Shown here: positions 1 through 7,107 of the stretch, in pieces
How the letters are laid out: every line of letters starts with the position of its first letter
Numbering within the stretch: position 1 is the stretch's first letter
DNA from: Clostridia bacterium
Lineage (GTDB): Bacteria; Bacillota_A; Clostridia; Oscillospirales; CAG-272
Length of the DNA: 11,616 bases
Assembly: GCA_017408625.1 (NCBI GenBank)
Contig: JAFQUG010000265.1
Span: 1 to 11,616, forward strand
Direction of reading: 5' to 3'
The notes under the pieces: model-generated
The model's input: the letters and a program-made list of their open reading frames with translations, nothing else
Databases searched by the model: none
Told to the model about the DNA's origin: nothing
Made by a program: the position numbers and the translations under genes

Positions 1-92
1 TTATGTCGTACCGACACGAATATTGAAATTTTACCGTTAGGGTGCAATTTGTTCCAAAAATTCGGCAATAATGCAAGCAGAAAACAATTTTT

Positions 93-100
93 GGGGAGGA
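93..100 (+). promoter_or_regulatory. Ribosome binding site deciding the start at 105
   Basis: GGGGAGGA lies 4 bases before the ATG at 105. It is the only good Shine-Dalgarno match near the alternative in-frame starts at 105, 129 and 147. Confidence 0.7.
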
Positions 101-104
101 CGAC

Positions 105-374
105 ATGCTCAAGGGTGCGCAAAGAAAAATGTACGTAGTCAAAATGGAGGAGGATTCCTTGTTTGAACAGGTCTATTTCGTGCTCAAGCGCGATCCCGCC
201 GTGGTGCAAGGGAAGGATATGGTCAGCGAGGCAACCAGGATCATCAGACAAAGCACGGGGCAGCAAAGCCTTCCCGTCGCGCAGAAAAAGCTGTCGTGGC
301 AGACAGTGGCAGGTTTTGCGGTCGGATTTTTGACGGGCGGTGGGATCGCTGTCGCCATTTGCCTTATTTTGTGA
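105..374 (+). CDS. Small tail-anchored membrane protein, function unknown
   Basis: This 89-residue protein is not one I recognise. The start at 105 is chosen because a strong GGGGAGGA lies 4 bases upstream; the later in-frame ATGs at 129 and 147 have no comparable site. Residues 1-62 are polar and mixed in charge. Residues about 66-89 form one Gly-rich hydrophobic segment that ends the protein, so it is probably tail-anchored in the membrane with its N-terminus in the cytoplasm. It lies upstream of the RNase J gene on the same strand, but a strong separate promoter stands between them, so co-transcription is optional. No clear promoter of its own is visible in the first 104 bases. The coding call rests on the ribosome binding site and the coherent soluble-plus-membrane architecture. 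Confidence 0.75.
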   Translation: MLKGAQRKMYVVKMEEDSLFEQVYFVLKRDPAVVQGKDMVSEATRIIRQSTGQQSLPVAQKKLSWQTVAGFAVGFLTGGGIAVAICLIL

Positions 375-411
375 GCTTTTTCATCATGTTTTGTAACCTT
401 TTTTGCCCCTG

Positions 412-440
412 TTGACAATCGGGGGAGGATATGTTATAAT
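412..440 (+). promoter_or_regulatory. Sigma-A promoter for the RNase J gene
   Basis: A perfect -35 TTGACA (412-417), a 17-base spacer and a perfect -10 TATAAT (435-440) are present. A TG one base upstream of the -10 makes it also an extended -10 promoter. The predicted transcript start is near 445-448, giving a leader of roughly 160 bases before the ATG at 610. Confidence 0.9.
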
Positions 441-444
441 AAAT

Positions 445-481
445 GTCACTGATGTGACCGTTTAGAAATGAATTTCATTTC
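445..481 (+). promoter_or_regulatory. 5'-terminal hairpin and palindrome in the RNase J leader
   Basis: GTCAC (445-449) and GTGAC (454-458) form a 5-bp stem with a TGAT loop at or very near the predicted 5' end of the transcript. A perfect 8-1-8 palindrome (GAAATGAA, T, TTCATTTC) follows at 465-481. Because RNase J attacks 5' ends, such structure could bear on the stability of its own message. That function is inferred; only the symmetry is seen. Confidence 0.45.
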
Positions 482-609
482 ACAAATACAAATTGAATTG
501 GGAGCTCTGATGACCGAAACGGGGGCCGTGATACCGTTTGGGCAAGGGGCTCGGCTTTTGTGCGCAAACAGATAAGAGAAAGGAGATCCGCGCGCACACG
601 GAGAAACGT

Positions 610-2739
610 ATGGCAAAGCAAACAAACAGAAATGCCGGTGGAGCTGCAAGCAAGCAGTCTGCCAGAAAAAAGAGCGAGAACAAGAGCGTCAGCGAAAAGA
701 TCATCAACGAAGCACTTGAGGAGATCTACGCAAGCGTCGCAGCAGAGCAGAAAAAGACGTCCGTTCAAAAGCCCGTCAAGCAAAAAAAGGCTGCGCAGCC
801 TGCGCAGGACGCTTTGGCCGAGGCTGTCAAGCCCACCCCGAAAAAGGAACCGAAGCAGAAGGAGAAATCCCTTGCCAAGGAAAAATCTCCCGCCAAAACG
901 GAAAAGGCTGCAAAAAAGCAGCCTGAACAAAAGACCGATCCCGTACCTGCACCCGCAGAGAATAAGGTGTCTGAGCGTAAAACGCACGTACGTACGGGCA
1001 AGCGCAAGGCAGAGACGGTAGCAAGAGCAGCGACAGTGACTGCTTCCAAGACCTCTGTGACGGTAGCAAAAAATCCGGACGCCAAGCTGCGTGTCATCCC
1101 TCTGGGCGGCCTTTTGGAGGTCGGCAAAAATATGACGCTGTTCGAGTGTGACGGTGAGATCCTGATCGTGGACTGCGGCATCGGATTCCCGGACGAGGAT
1201 ATGCCGGGCATCGACTTAGTTATCCCGGATATGACGTATCTGGAGAGCAATAAGGAAAAGATCAAGGGTGTTGTGCTGACGCACGGACACGAGGACCATG
1301 TTGGCGCCGTCCCGTATTTCCTTCGCAATTTCAACGTGCCCGTGTACGGTACCAAGCTGACGCTGGGCATTCTCAAAAACAAGCTTGAGGAATTCAAGCT
1401 GCCTTGGAAGGCCGATCTGCGCTGCGTGCAGGCAGGAGATACCGTAGGTCTTGGCAAGAGCTTTTCGGTGGAATTCATCCGCGTCAACCATTCGATCGCG
1501 GATGCCTGCGCACTGGCCATCCGAACCCCTGTGGGCCTGGTGGTACACTCGGGTGACTTCAAGCTGGATCTGACGCCCATTGAGGGCGAGGTCATGAACC
1601 TGACCCGCCTTGGCGAGCTTGGCAAGGAGGGCGTCCTGCTGCTTTTGTGTGAGTCCACCAATGCGGAAAGACCCGGATATACCCCTTCCGAGAAAAAGGT
1701 GGGCGAGTCGCTGGAGTATATTTTCTCTGTCAACCAGAATAAGAGAATCGTCATCGCCACCTTCTCGTCCAACGTGCATCGCGTGCAGCAGATCATCGAT
1801 ACAAGCGTCCGCCACGGCAGACGCGTGGCCATCACGGGACGCAGCATGCTCAATATTGTCAGCGCGGCAAGAGAATTGGGCTATATGAGCGTACCGGACG
1901 GCGTGATCGTGGATCTGGCAGATATCAAGAGATATAAGCCCGAGGAGCTGACGCTGGTCACCACGGGCAGCCAGGGCGAGCCTATGTCGGCTTTGTACCG
2001 TATGGCGTTCGGTGAGCACAATCAGGTCACGCTGGGGCCGCAGGATCTTGTGGTTTTGTCCGCAAGTGCGATACCCGGTAATGAAAGCCTGATCAACCGT
2101 ATTGTCAACGAGATTTCCAAGATGGGTGTTAAGGTGCTGCATGATTCGGTAGTCGAGGTACACGTTTCCGGACATGCATGTCAGGAGGAGATCAAGCTGA
2201 TGCAGGCACTGACCAAGCCTACCTATTATATGCCTGTTCACGGTGAATACAAGCACCTGGCTGCCAATGGAGAGCTGGCGCGCAGCATGGGCATGCCTGC
2301 CGATCATATCTTTATTTCGGATATCGGTAAGGTGCTGGAGCTGAGCGCGAACGGTGCGAAATTTGCCGAGACCGTGCCTTCGGGGAAGGTGCTGGTGGAT
2401 GGCTCGGGTGTGGGTGACGTAGGCAATATCGTGCTGCGTGACCAAAAACATCTGTCGCAGGACGGCTTGATCGTGGTCGTGGCTACGGTGGATAGGCATT
2501 CGCGCTACGTGCTGTCGGGGCCCGATATCGTTTCGCGTGGCTTTGTGTACGTGCGTGAATCGGAGGATCTGATGGAGGAGATGCGCATGATCGCAGCGGA
2601 GGCTATGGATAAGAGCCTTTCCGGCAGAGATGCGGATTTCTATACCGTCAAGAACCGCGTCAAGGATGATCTTGGCAAATTTATTTTTGCCAAAACCAAG
2701 CGCAGACCCATGATCCTGCCTGTGATCATGCACGTTTAA
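610..2739 (+). CDS. rnj: Ribonuclease J with long Lys/Ala/Pro-rich N-terminal extension
   Basis: RNase J is a zinc-dependent 5'-3' exo- and endoribonuclease of the metallo-beta-lactamase/beta-CASP family that handles mRNA decay and rRNA maturation in the cytoplasm. The 709-residue product has its catalytic core from about residue 158. The zinc motif HGHEDH is at 225-230, with further ligand candidates H294 and D316 (in HSGD). The beta-CASP part carries GSQGEP, H518/H522 in the VHVSGH segment and H544 in PVHGEY. The ATG at 610 is chosen because GGAG lies 6 bases upstream and the only earlier in-frame start is a TTG at 538. Family members are usually near 555 residues. The excess is an N-terminal extension of about 155 residues, low in complexity and rich in Lys, Ala, Pro and Glu, with a short helical-looking stretch around 27-48. 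No terminator is evident after the stop codon. Confidence 0.95.
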   Translation: MAKQTNRNAGGAASKQSARKKSENKSVSEKIINEALEEIYASVAAEQKKTSVQKPVKQKKAAQPAQDALAEAVKPTPKKEPKQKEKSLAKEKSPAKTEKAAKKQPEQKTDPVPAPAENKVSERKTHVRTGKRKAETVARAATVTASKTSVTVAKNPDAKLRVIPLGGLLEVGKNMTLFECDGEILIVDCGIGFPDEDMPGIDLVIPDMTYLESNKEKIKGVVLTHGHEDHVGAVPYFLRNFNVPVYGTKLTLGILKNKLEEFKLPWKADLRCVQAGDTVGLGKSFSVEFIRVNHSIADACALAIRTPVGLVVHSGDFKLDLTPIEGEVMNLTRLGELGKEGVLLLLCESTNAERPGYTPSEKKVGESLEYIFSVNQNKRIVIATFSSNVHRVQQIIDTSVRHGRRVAITGRSMLNIVSAARELGYMSVPDGVIVDLADIKRYKPEELTLVTTGSQGEPMSALYRMAFGEHNQVTLGPQDLVVLSASAIPGNESLINRIVNEISKMGVKVLHDSVVEVHVSGHACQEEIKLMQALTKPTYYMPVHGEYKHLAANGELARSMGMPADHIFISDIGKVLELSANGAKFAETVPSGKVLVDGSGVGDVGNIVLRDQKHLSQDGLIVVVATVDRHSRYVLSGPDIVSRGFVYVRESEDLMEEMRMIAAEAMDKSLSGRDADFYTVKNRVKDDLGKFIFAKTKRRPMILPVIMHV

Positions 2740-2788
2740 GAGATCTTTTGAAAAAAAGAACGAAAAAAACAGAAAAATTAAGTATTTG

Positions 2789-2831
2789 TTTACAAATCGA
2801 TTATATTTGCATACTATAAATGCGCTATAAT
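2789..2831 (+). promoter_or_regulatory. Promoter region of the foldase-like gene
   Basis: Two overlapping options are visible. TTTACA (2789-2794) and TACTAT (2812-2817) are spaced by 17 bases. A perfect TATAAT (2826-2831) has only weak -35 candidates. The AT-rich stretch before them would suit an UP element. Which -10 is used cannot be decided from sequence. Confidence 0.55.
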
Positions 2832-2851
2832 ATTGCGTGACTGTTTGGATG

Positions 2852-2884
2852 GGGACAGTATGCCCGTTTTACGGAGCTTGTCCC
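2852..2884 (+). promoter_or_regulatory. Leader hairpin before the foldase-like gene
   Basis: GGGACA (2852-2857) pairs with TGTCCC (2879-2884). An inner stem CCGT (2864-2867) pairs with ACGG (2871-2874) over a TTT loop and can be extended by GC/GC around a bulged A. It lies 14-20 bases after the predicted transcript start, and no U-run follows, so it is not a terminator. An mRNA-stabilising or regulatory leader structure is the likely reading. Confidence 0.5.
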
Positions 2885-2930
2885 TACCTGTAACATAATC
2901 AAAAAATACAACATAGAGGTGAACCCTGAC

Positions 2931-4934
2931 ATGGGAAAAGGAAACAGAAGCAGAATTGAGAGAGCCATGACCGATACCAATAACGGTAGCTACGAGGTCA
3001 AGGCTAAGAAGAACAAGGTATCCGGTGCGGGTATTTTTGTCACGATCTCGGCGATCCTCGTCGTTATCGCACTGCTGATGGGATGCATCAGCATGATCAA
3101 CCAGGGTGGTTGGTTTGCACGTTCTCAAACGGTTGTCAAGACCGAGAACTATAAGGTAACCGGTACTATGATGAACTATTTCTTTATGAGCCAGTTCAAC
3201 AACTATTATTCTATGTACCAGTCTTACCTTGGAAGCAATGCTACAAGAGAGCAGATTCTCAGCATCATGGGAATTGATGCAAGCAAGTCCTTCAAGGATC
3301 AGTACATGAAGAGTGGCGCAGAGGGCGCAGAGCAGGTTACCGTCTTCGATTTCTACATGGGTCTGACCGAGGAATACGTAACCCGTTTGCTGACCTACTG
3401 CGAGTATGCTCCCAATCTGAATATCGAGCTGACTCCCGAGGATCTGGAAGAGATCGATCATTCCATCGAGCACATGAAGGAAAGCTACGAGAGCACCAAG
3501 GATCTGTATGAGCAGTTCGGCATGTCTTTCTACAAGAACTTCTCCGCATACCTGGCAGCATCCTACGGTGAAGGCATCAATGAAAACGACCTGCGCGAGT
3601 GCATGAAGCTGACCACGCTTGCAGGCAAGGTCGAAGAGAGACTGAGCGACGATTTCAAGATTGCGCTCCGCGGCGAGAAGGATTACGCTTCGATCGAGCA
3701 GTACGTCAAGGATAACCCTGCATCCTTCCTGATGGCTGACTACTATTCGTACAGCTTCAGCGTAAGCAACAAGGGCATGACCGATGCGGATTTTGAGGCA
3801 GAGAAGGCTGAGATTCTGGAAAAGGCTAAGGCTCTGGCCGGCGTTGAGGACAAGGATGCTTACAAGGCAGCAGTGCTTGAGCTGATCAAGGAATCTGAGC
3901 TCAAGACTTACCGTGACAAGAACTGGTCTACGATCCTGAAGGAAAACGATAACGATGAGGAAAAGGCTGAGGAAGCACTGCTCAAGCAGTTTGAGGAGAA
4001 GGCATGGACCGAGGCTATTCAGGATCAGAAGTTCAACAATACGCTCAAGGAAAAGTATAAGTACCCCTCCACTCACACCGATCTGAGCAAGTGGGTATTC
4101 GGCTTTGATGCAGGTGAGCACACCGAGGATTGCGAGCATGAGGGCGAGCATGAGAAGGATCAGGATCCCGCAAAGAAGGGTGACATTACCTATATCGAAT
4201 CCACCTCCGAAAGAGAAGAGACCGTAAAGAAGGAGACCACCGGCACCACTTCTGCAGAGACCACCGGTACTGCTGAGGAGACCACCACCGATGCTGCTGC
4301 TCCTGCTGCAGAGACCACCGCGGAATCCACCACGGAATCCACCACGGAAACCGGAACCTCTGCCGGCACGGGTACCACTTCTACCGAAAAGGTCAAGGTT
4401 ACCACCTATACCGTAACCGTTTACCTGCTTGAAAAGGAAGCTTACCGTGACGAAACCCAGACCGAGAAGTTCGGCTATGCGCTGTTCACCTCCAAGGAGG
4501 ACGCTGAAAAGTTCTACGAGGCAATGGTAGCAAAGAAGACCAATAATCTGGATACTCTGATCGAGGTTCTCAACGATCTGCATGAGGAGATCACCGTAAA
4601 CACCTATAATGCACAGGAAAATTACGTTGTTGATACTCTGAAGGATCAGCAGAAGATCGACACCATGGATGAGTGGCTCAAGAAAGCGAATGAAGGCGAT
4701 CTTTCTCCCGTGACCGAGGTGACCAAGACCACCGTTTCCACCGATGAGGACGGCAAGTCCAAGGAGACCAAGACCACCTACTATGCAGTCATGGTTTACG
4801 AGGGCAAGGGCGACCTGGCTTGGTTCTATAACGCACTCGTCGGTGCTACCTCCGTTGAGATCGAGGATTGGTACGAGGAGAACGGACTGGAGCTGACCTA
4901 CAACGACAAGGCATACAGATACATCAATCTCTAA
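2931..4934 (+). CDS. Membrane-anchored SurA/parvulin-like foldase candidate
   Basis: The 667-residue product has a basic N-terminal tail, one transmembrane segment at about 32-56 and a large C-terminal part that should face outside. After the membrane segment comes a Tyr/Phe-rich helical start (around 73-95), a pattern I associate with SurA-N-type chaperones of Clostridia. The C-terminal end (about 615-645, GDLSPVTE followed by a YYAVMVYE strand) recalls the end of a parvulin peptidyl-prolyl isomerase domain, but I see no complete parvulin signature. Two odd inserts occur: an acidic His/Cys patch at 397-410 (H397, C401, H403, H407) and a Thr/Glu/Ser-rich linker at about 436-485 made of imperfect repeats. 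AGAGGTG lies 9 bases before the ATG at 2931; the GTG inside that site is not the start. The gene has its own promoter, leader hairpin and terminator, so it is probably monocistronic. Membrane anchoring is firm; foldase function is inferred. Confidence 0.7.
   Translation: MGKGNRSRIERAMTDTNNGSYEVKAKKNKVSGAGIFVTISAILVVIALLMGCISMINQGGWFARSQTVVKTENYKVTGTMMNYFFMSQFNNYYSMYQSYLGSNATREQILSIMGIDASKSFKDQYMKSGAEGAEQVTVFDFYMGLTEEYVTRLLTYCEYAPNLNIELTPEDLEEIDHSIEHMKESYESTKDLYEQFGMSFYKNFSAYLAASYGEGINENDLRECMKLTTLAGKVEERLSDDFKIALRGEKDYASIEQYVKDNPASFLMADYYSYSFSVSNKGMTDADFEAEKAEILEKAKALAGVEDKDAYKAAVLELIKESELKTYRDKNWSTILKENDNDEEKAEEALLKQFEEKAWTEAIQDQKFNNTLKEKYKYPSTHTDLSKWVFGFDAGEHTEDCEHEGEHEKDQDPAKKGDITYIESTSEREETVKKETTGTTSAETTGTAEETTTDAAAPAAETTAESTTESTTETGTSAGTGTTSTEKVKVTTYTVTVYLLEKEAYRDETQTEKFGYALFTSKEDAEKFYEAMVAKKTNNLDTLIEVLNDLHEEITVNTYNAQENYVVDTLKDQQKIDTMDEWLKKANEGDLSPVTEVTKTTVSTDEDGKSKETKTTYYAVMVYEGKGDLAWFYNALVGATSVEIEDWYEENGLELTYNDKAYRYINL
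4233..4385 (+). repeat. In-frame Thr/Glu-rich repeat tract
   Basis: GAGACCACC recurs four times, and a 12-base unit GAATCCACCACG occurs as two exact tandem copies (4323-4334, 4335-4346) with a decayed third. It encodes a flexible linker of ETT/ESTT units inside the foldase-like protein. All units are multiples of three bases, so length changes would keep the frame. Confidence 0.7.
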
Positions 4935-4945
4935 ATCAATATCAC

Positions 4946-4976
4946 AAAGTGGCATGGATGACTCCGTGCCATTTTG
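4946..4976 (+). terminator. Rho-independent terminator of the foldase-like gene
   Basis: A 9-bp stem (4950-4958 with 4963-4971, one G-T pair) closes over a TGAC loop and is followed by TTTTG. The preceding AAAG can pair with the T-run and lengthen the stem. It sits 12 bases past the stop codon. Confidence 0.9.
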
Positions 4977-5031
4977 TCCATTCAGCGCATACTATAACCA
5001 AGAAGGATTTTTTATTGGAAGGGGAAACGAC

Positions 5032-5709
5032 ATGATTATCAATCCCAAGGAAACAACGGTCGCCTACCGCTGCCCGACATGCGGTGCAGGCGTGATGAGT
5101 GCTGTGGGCGTATTTGCGCTCAGTGCGGAAATGATCAAGCTCAAATGCACCTGCGGACAGAGCGAGATGAAGATCGTTTATACCAAGGACGATCAGATCA
5201 GGCTCAGCGTGCCTTGCATGTTTTGCCCCTCACCGCACAATTTTCTTTTGAATAAGTCGGTCTTTTTCGGTAAGGATCTGTTTTCCTTGCAGTGCCCTTA
5301 CTCGGATATCAATATCTGTTGCATTGGCGAGACCAATCAGGTCAAGGCCGAGCTTGCACGTACCGAGCTGGAGCTTTTGGATTTGCTGGCAGAGAATGGC
5401 ATTGAGGATCTGAGCGCTTTGCAGGGGGATGACGAGGAAACGCTGACTGACCCGCAGATCTTTGATATCATTATGTTTGTGATCAACGACCTGGATGCCG
5501 AGGGCAAGATCTATTGCAAATGTCCGCCCAAGGCCCCGCTGCCCGACGGTGTGCTGCCCGGGGAAGAGGAGGGCAGATACGAGGCGCAGGTGCTGGACGG
5601 AGGCATATTGATCTCCTGCAAGGATTGCGGAGCTTCGCGTGTGATCCCCACCGATTCGTTGCTCGGTGCACATGCATTTCTGAATTGTGACAGCCTGAAG
5701 CTTGAATAA
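5032..5709 (+). CDS. Cysteine-rich zinc-ribbon-like protein, function unknown
   Basis: This 225-residue protein is not assigned to a named family here. It has 14 cysteines, mostly in paired knuckles: C14/C17 (CPTCG), C39/C41, C62/C65, C88, C96/C97, C162/C164, C196/C199 (CKDCG) and C219. The spacing suggests an N-terminal ribbon, a second pair of knuckles in the middle and a C-terminal ribbon, with an acidic helical section between (about 101-158). No membrane segment or signal peptide is visible, so it should be cytosolic and probably binds zinc. The ATG at 5032 is chosen because AAGGGG lies 7 bases upstream; the in-frame ATG at 4954 lies inside the preceding terminator hairpin. Terminators bracket the gene on both sides, so it is its own transcription unit. 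A weak -10 (TATAAC, 4993-4998) lacks a convincing -35. Confidence 0.85.
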   Translation: MIINPKETTVAYRCPTCGAGVMSAVGVFALSAEMIKLKCTCGQSEMKIVYTKDDQIRLSVPCMFCPSPHNFLLNKSVFFGKDLFSLQCPYSDINICCIGETNQVKAELARTELELLDLLAENGIEDLSALQGDDEETLTDPQIFDIIMFVINDLDAEGKIYCKCPPKAPLPDGVLPGEEEGRYEAQVLDGGILISCKDCGASRVIPTDSLLGAHAFLNCDSLKLE

Positions 5710-5711
5710 TG

Positions 5712-5748
5712 AATCCCCCTTGCGGCCCAAGCCCCAAGGGGGATTTTT
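5712..5748 (+). terminator. Rho-independent terminator of the zinc-ribbon gene
   Basis: An 11-bp perfect stem (AATCCCCCTTG at 5712-5722 with its complement at 5735-5745) and a 12-base loop are followed by TTTTT. It starts 2 bases after the stop codon. It also lies 8 bases beyond the stop codon of the minus-strand miniprotein but has no U-run in that direction. Confidence 0.93.
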
Positions 5749-5755
5749 ATGGGTG

Positions 5756-5875
5756 TTATCTGCAGCCGCCGCAGCCACCGCAACCGCCGCCGTTGCAGCA
5801 GTAGATCAGAATGATGGCCAGGATGATCAGCCAAACCCAGTTATCCTCAAACAGATTGCACAGACAGTTGTTCAT
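5756..5875 (-). CDS. 39-residue membrane miniprotein with Gly/Cys tail
   Basis: Reading the minus strand gives MNNCLCNLFEDNWVWLIILA (residues 1-20), then a short hydrophobic run to residue 25 and a tail of CC, Gly runs and single Cys ending in CR. A perfect GGAGG lies 6 bases before the ATG. One transmembrane segment spans about 13-25. Cysteines are at 4, 6, 26, 27, 32, 35 and 38, on both sides of the membrane segment. Similar tiny 'CLCNLF...W...I' proteins with Cys/Gly tails occur widely in Clostridia as unnamed hypotheticals, to my recollection; no function is known to me. It follows the oxidoreductase on the same strand but a strong terminator stands between them, so it probably has its own promoter, which I could not place with confidence. 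Confidence 0.8.
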   Translation of the reverse strand: MNNCLCNLFEDNWVWLIILAIILIYCCNGGGCGGCGGCR

Positions 5876-5881
5876 AGTAAA

Positions 5882-5886
5882 CCTCC
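5882..5886 (-). promoter_or_regulatory. Ribosome binding site of the miniprotein
   Basis: Perfect GGAGG on the minus strand, 6 bases before the ATG at 5875. It is the main support that this short frame is translated. Confidence 0.8.
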
Positions 5887-5972
5887 GAGAAAAATAATGA
5901 AGCCTTGTGCTTCTCAATATCATTCTATGTCGAAGGCTCGGAAGTGTTCCGACTATTTGTCGGCATATGGCG

Positions 5973-6017
5973 AAAAAGCGGACAGAGACCGCGGTCTCTG
6001 TCCGGTCTCGTTTTTTT
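5973..6017 (-). terminator. Palindromic, probably bidirectional terminator
   Basis: A perfect 26-nt palindrome (5979-6004; arms begin CGGACAGAGACCG) is followed on the minus strand by CTTTTT, placing it just after the oxidoreductase stop codon. On the plus strand a shifted pairing, GAGACCG (5985-5991) with CGGTCTC (6003-6009), is followed by G and seven Ts (6011-6017), so the same DNA can stop polymerase from either side. The stop codon of the oxidoreductase overlaps that T-run. Confidence 0.88.
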
Positions 6018-7065
6018 AGTTGATCTTGACCGGTACGCCGAGTCTGTCCGACTCAAATGCAGCCTCCATGATCTTCATGACGAACATCATCTGCTCGTGG
6101 GTGACGATCTGCTGCTCCTCGCCGTCGATCGCCTTGACGAAGTTGCGGTAGAAGTCGTGCACGTCAGCTGCGGGCTGCGGGATCGACTTTTCGGTGATCG
6201 ACTGCTCGTCGCGGGGGGCCATGGTCTTGGTCAGACCTGCAGCGGTCTGAATGGGCTTTGCGTCCTTGACCGACCAGTCGTGGCAGTACACGATGCGGCA
6301 GGGCTGCAGCCAATCGGGGATGATGGCCGAGCCGTTGTTGCCCGACATATAGAAGCGGGGCATATTGATAAAGTTGGAGGTGCCGACCTCCACGTGGCAG
6401 GTCAGGTCGCCCTCGTAGAACATGTCCATCTTAAATCCGTCGTCCACCTCGTCGTTGGTGATGTGGTCGCATCTGCACCAAACGCTCTCAAGCTTGCGGT
6501 CGTCCACGATATTGACGATCTGGTCGATCAGGTGCACGCCCCAGTCCAGCATCATGCCGCCGCCGTGCTCCTTCTTTCCTCTCCAGTCACCGGGGATGCC
6601 GCGCGAGCCGTGCACGCGGGACTCCATGGAATATACGCGGCCAAGATCGCCGCTGTGGTAAACCTCACGCATGACCAAAAACTCGCCATCCCAGCGGCGG
6701 TTCTGGTGTACGGTGAAGCGTCTGTCGTATTTGTTGGATGCATCGATCATCTCCTGCAGATCAGAAGACGAAAGTGTAACGGGCTTTTCCGAAATGACGT
6801 GCTTTCCTGCCGCCATAGCTGCGATTGCAAGGGGCTTGTGCATATCGTTGGGAACTGCAATAACCAGGAAGTCCACCTCGGGGTCAGCCAGCACTGCTTC
6901 AAAAGAGGGATATGCATAAATGCCCATCTCCTCGGCAGCCTTGTTTCTTTCGGGCTTGATGTCGTAAACACCCTTGAGGTTGACCACGTCGTTGCTTCTC
7001 TGGAAGTGGCAATGCCAACCGCCCATACCGCCAAAACCGATTACTACTGCATTTTTCTTAGCCAT
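6016..7065 (-). CDS. Gfo/Idh/MocA-family NAD(P)-dependent oxidoreductase
   Basis: Members oxidise or reduce sugars, inositols and related polyols in the cytoplasm with NAD(H) or NADP(H). The 349-residue product has the expected two-domain form. An N-terminal Rossmann fold carries GFGGMGG at 10-16, and D35 after the second strand hints at NAD preference. The family EKP motif is at 93-95 with the catalytic Lys at 94, and the [14 protein letters not shown] segment (168-181) holds the usual Asp and His (H178). The substrate cannot be read from sequence, and no sugar transporter or kinase lies nearby to suggest one. AAGGAG stands about 9 bases before the ATG, and a promoter lies at 7108-7136. It is divergent from lepA and ends at a strong palindromic terminator, so it appears to be a single-gene unit. 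Confidence 0.92.
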   Translation of the reverse strand: MAKKNAVVIGFGGMGGWHCHFQRSNDVVNLKGVYDIKPERNKAAEEMGIYAYPSFEAVLADPEVDFLVIAVPNDMHKPLAIAAMAAGKHVISEKPVTLSSSDLQEMIDASNKYDRRFTVHQNRRWDGEFLVMREVYHSGDLGRVYSMESRVHGSRGIPGDWRGKKEHGGGMMLDWGVHLIDQIVNIVDDRKLESVWCRCDHITNDEVDDGFKMDMFYEGDLTCHVEVGTSNFINMPRFYMSGNNGSAIIPDWLQPCRIVYCHDWSVKDAKPIQTAAGLTKTMAPRDEQSITEKSIPQPAADVHDFYRNFVKAIDGEEQQIVTHEQMMFVMKIMEAAFESDRLGVPVKIN

Positions 7066-7107
7066 AATGTTTCTCCTTTGCTACAAGAAAAATATCTGTC
7101 TAACTGT

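Noticed and set aside
4..16. TGTCG-TAC-CGACA inverted repeat as a terminator or operator
   Set aside because: It is only a 5-bp stem at the very edge of the window, has no T-run, and shows no promoter it could control.
1216..2733. Minus-strand open frame of about 505 codons opposite RNase J
   Set aside because: The plus strand encodes a clear RNase J with all catalytic motifs; the antisense reading shows no family features or start signal.
2740..2788. Terminator after RNase J
   Set aside because: The A-rich stretch with AGATCT has no GC-rich stem and no T-run, so termination here is not supported.
2814..4955. Long minus-strand open frame of about 713 codons opposite the foldase-like gene
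   Set aside because: It is a shadow of the plus-strand codon pattern. Its translation is a low-complexity Leu/Ile/Gly string, and the plus strand has a promoter, ribosome binding site and terminator.
4954..5031. Earlier start for the zinc-ribbon protein at the ATG at 4954
   Set aside because: That ATG lies inside the terminator hairpin of the upstream gene and has no ribosome binding site, whereas AAGGGG precedes the ATG at 5032.
5230..5778. Minus-strand open frame of about 182 codons opposite the zinc-ribbon gene
   Set aside because: It overlaps both the zinc-ribbon gene and the terminator, has no start signal, and the plus-strand frame has regular Cys knuckles.
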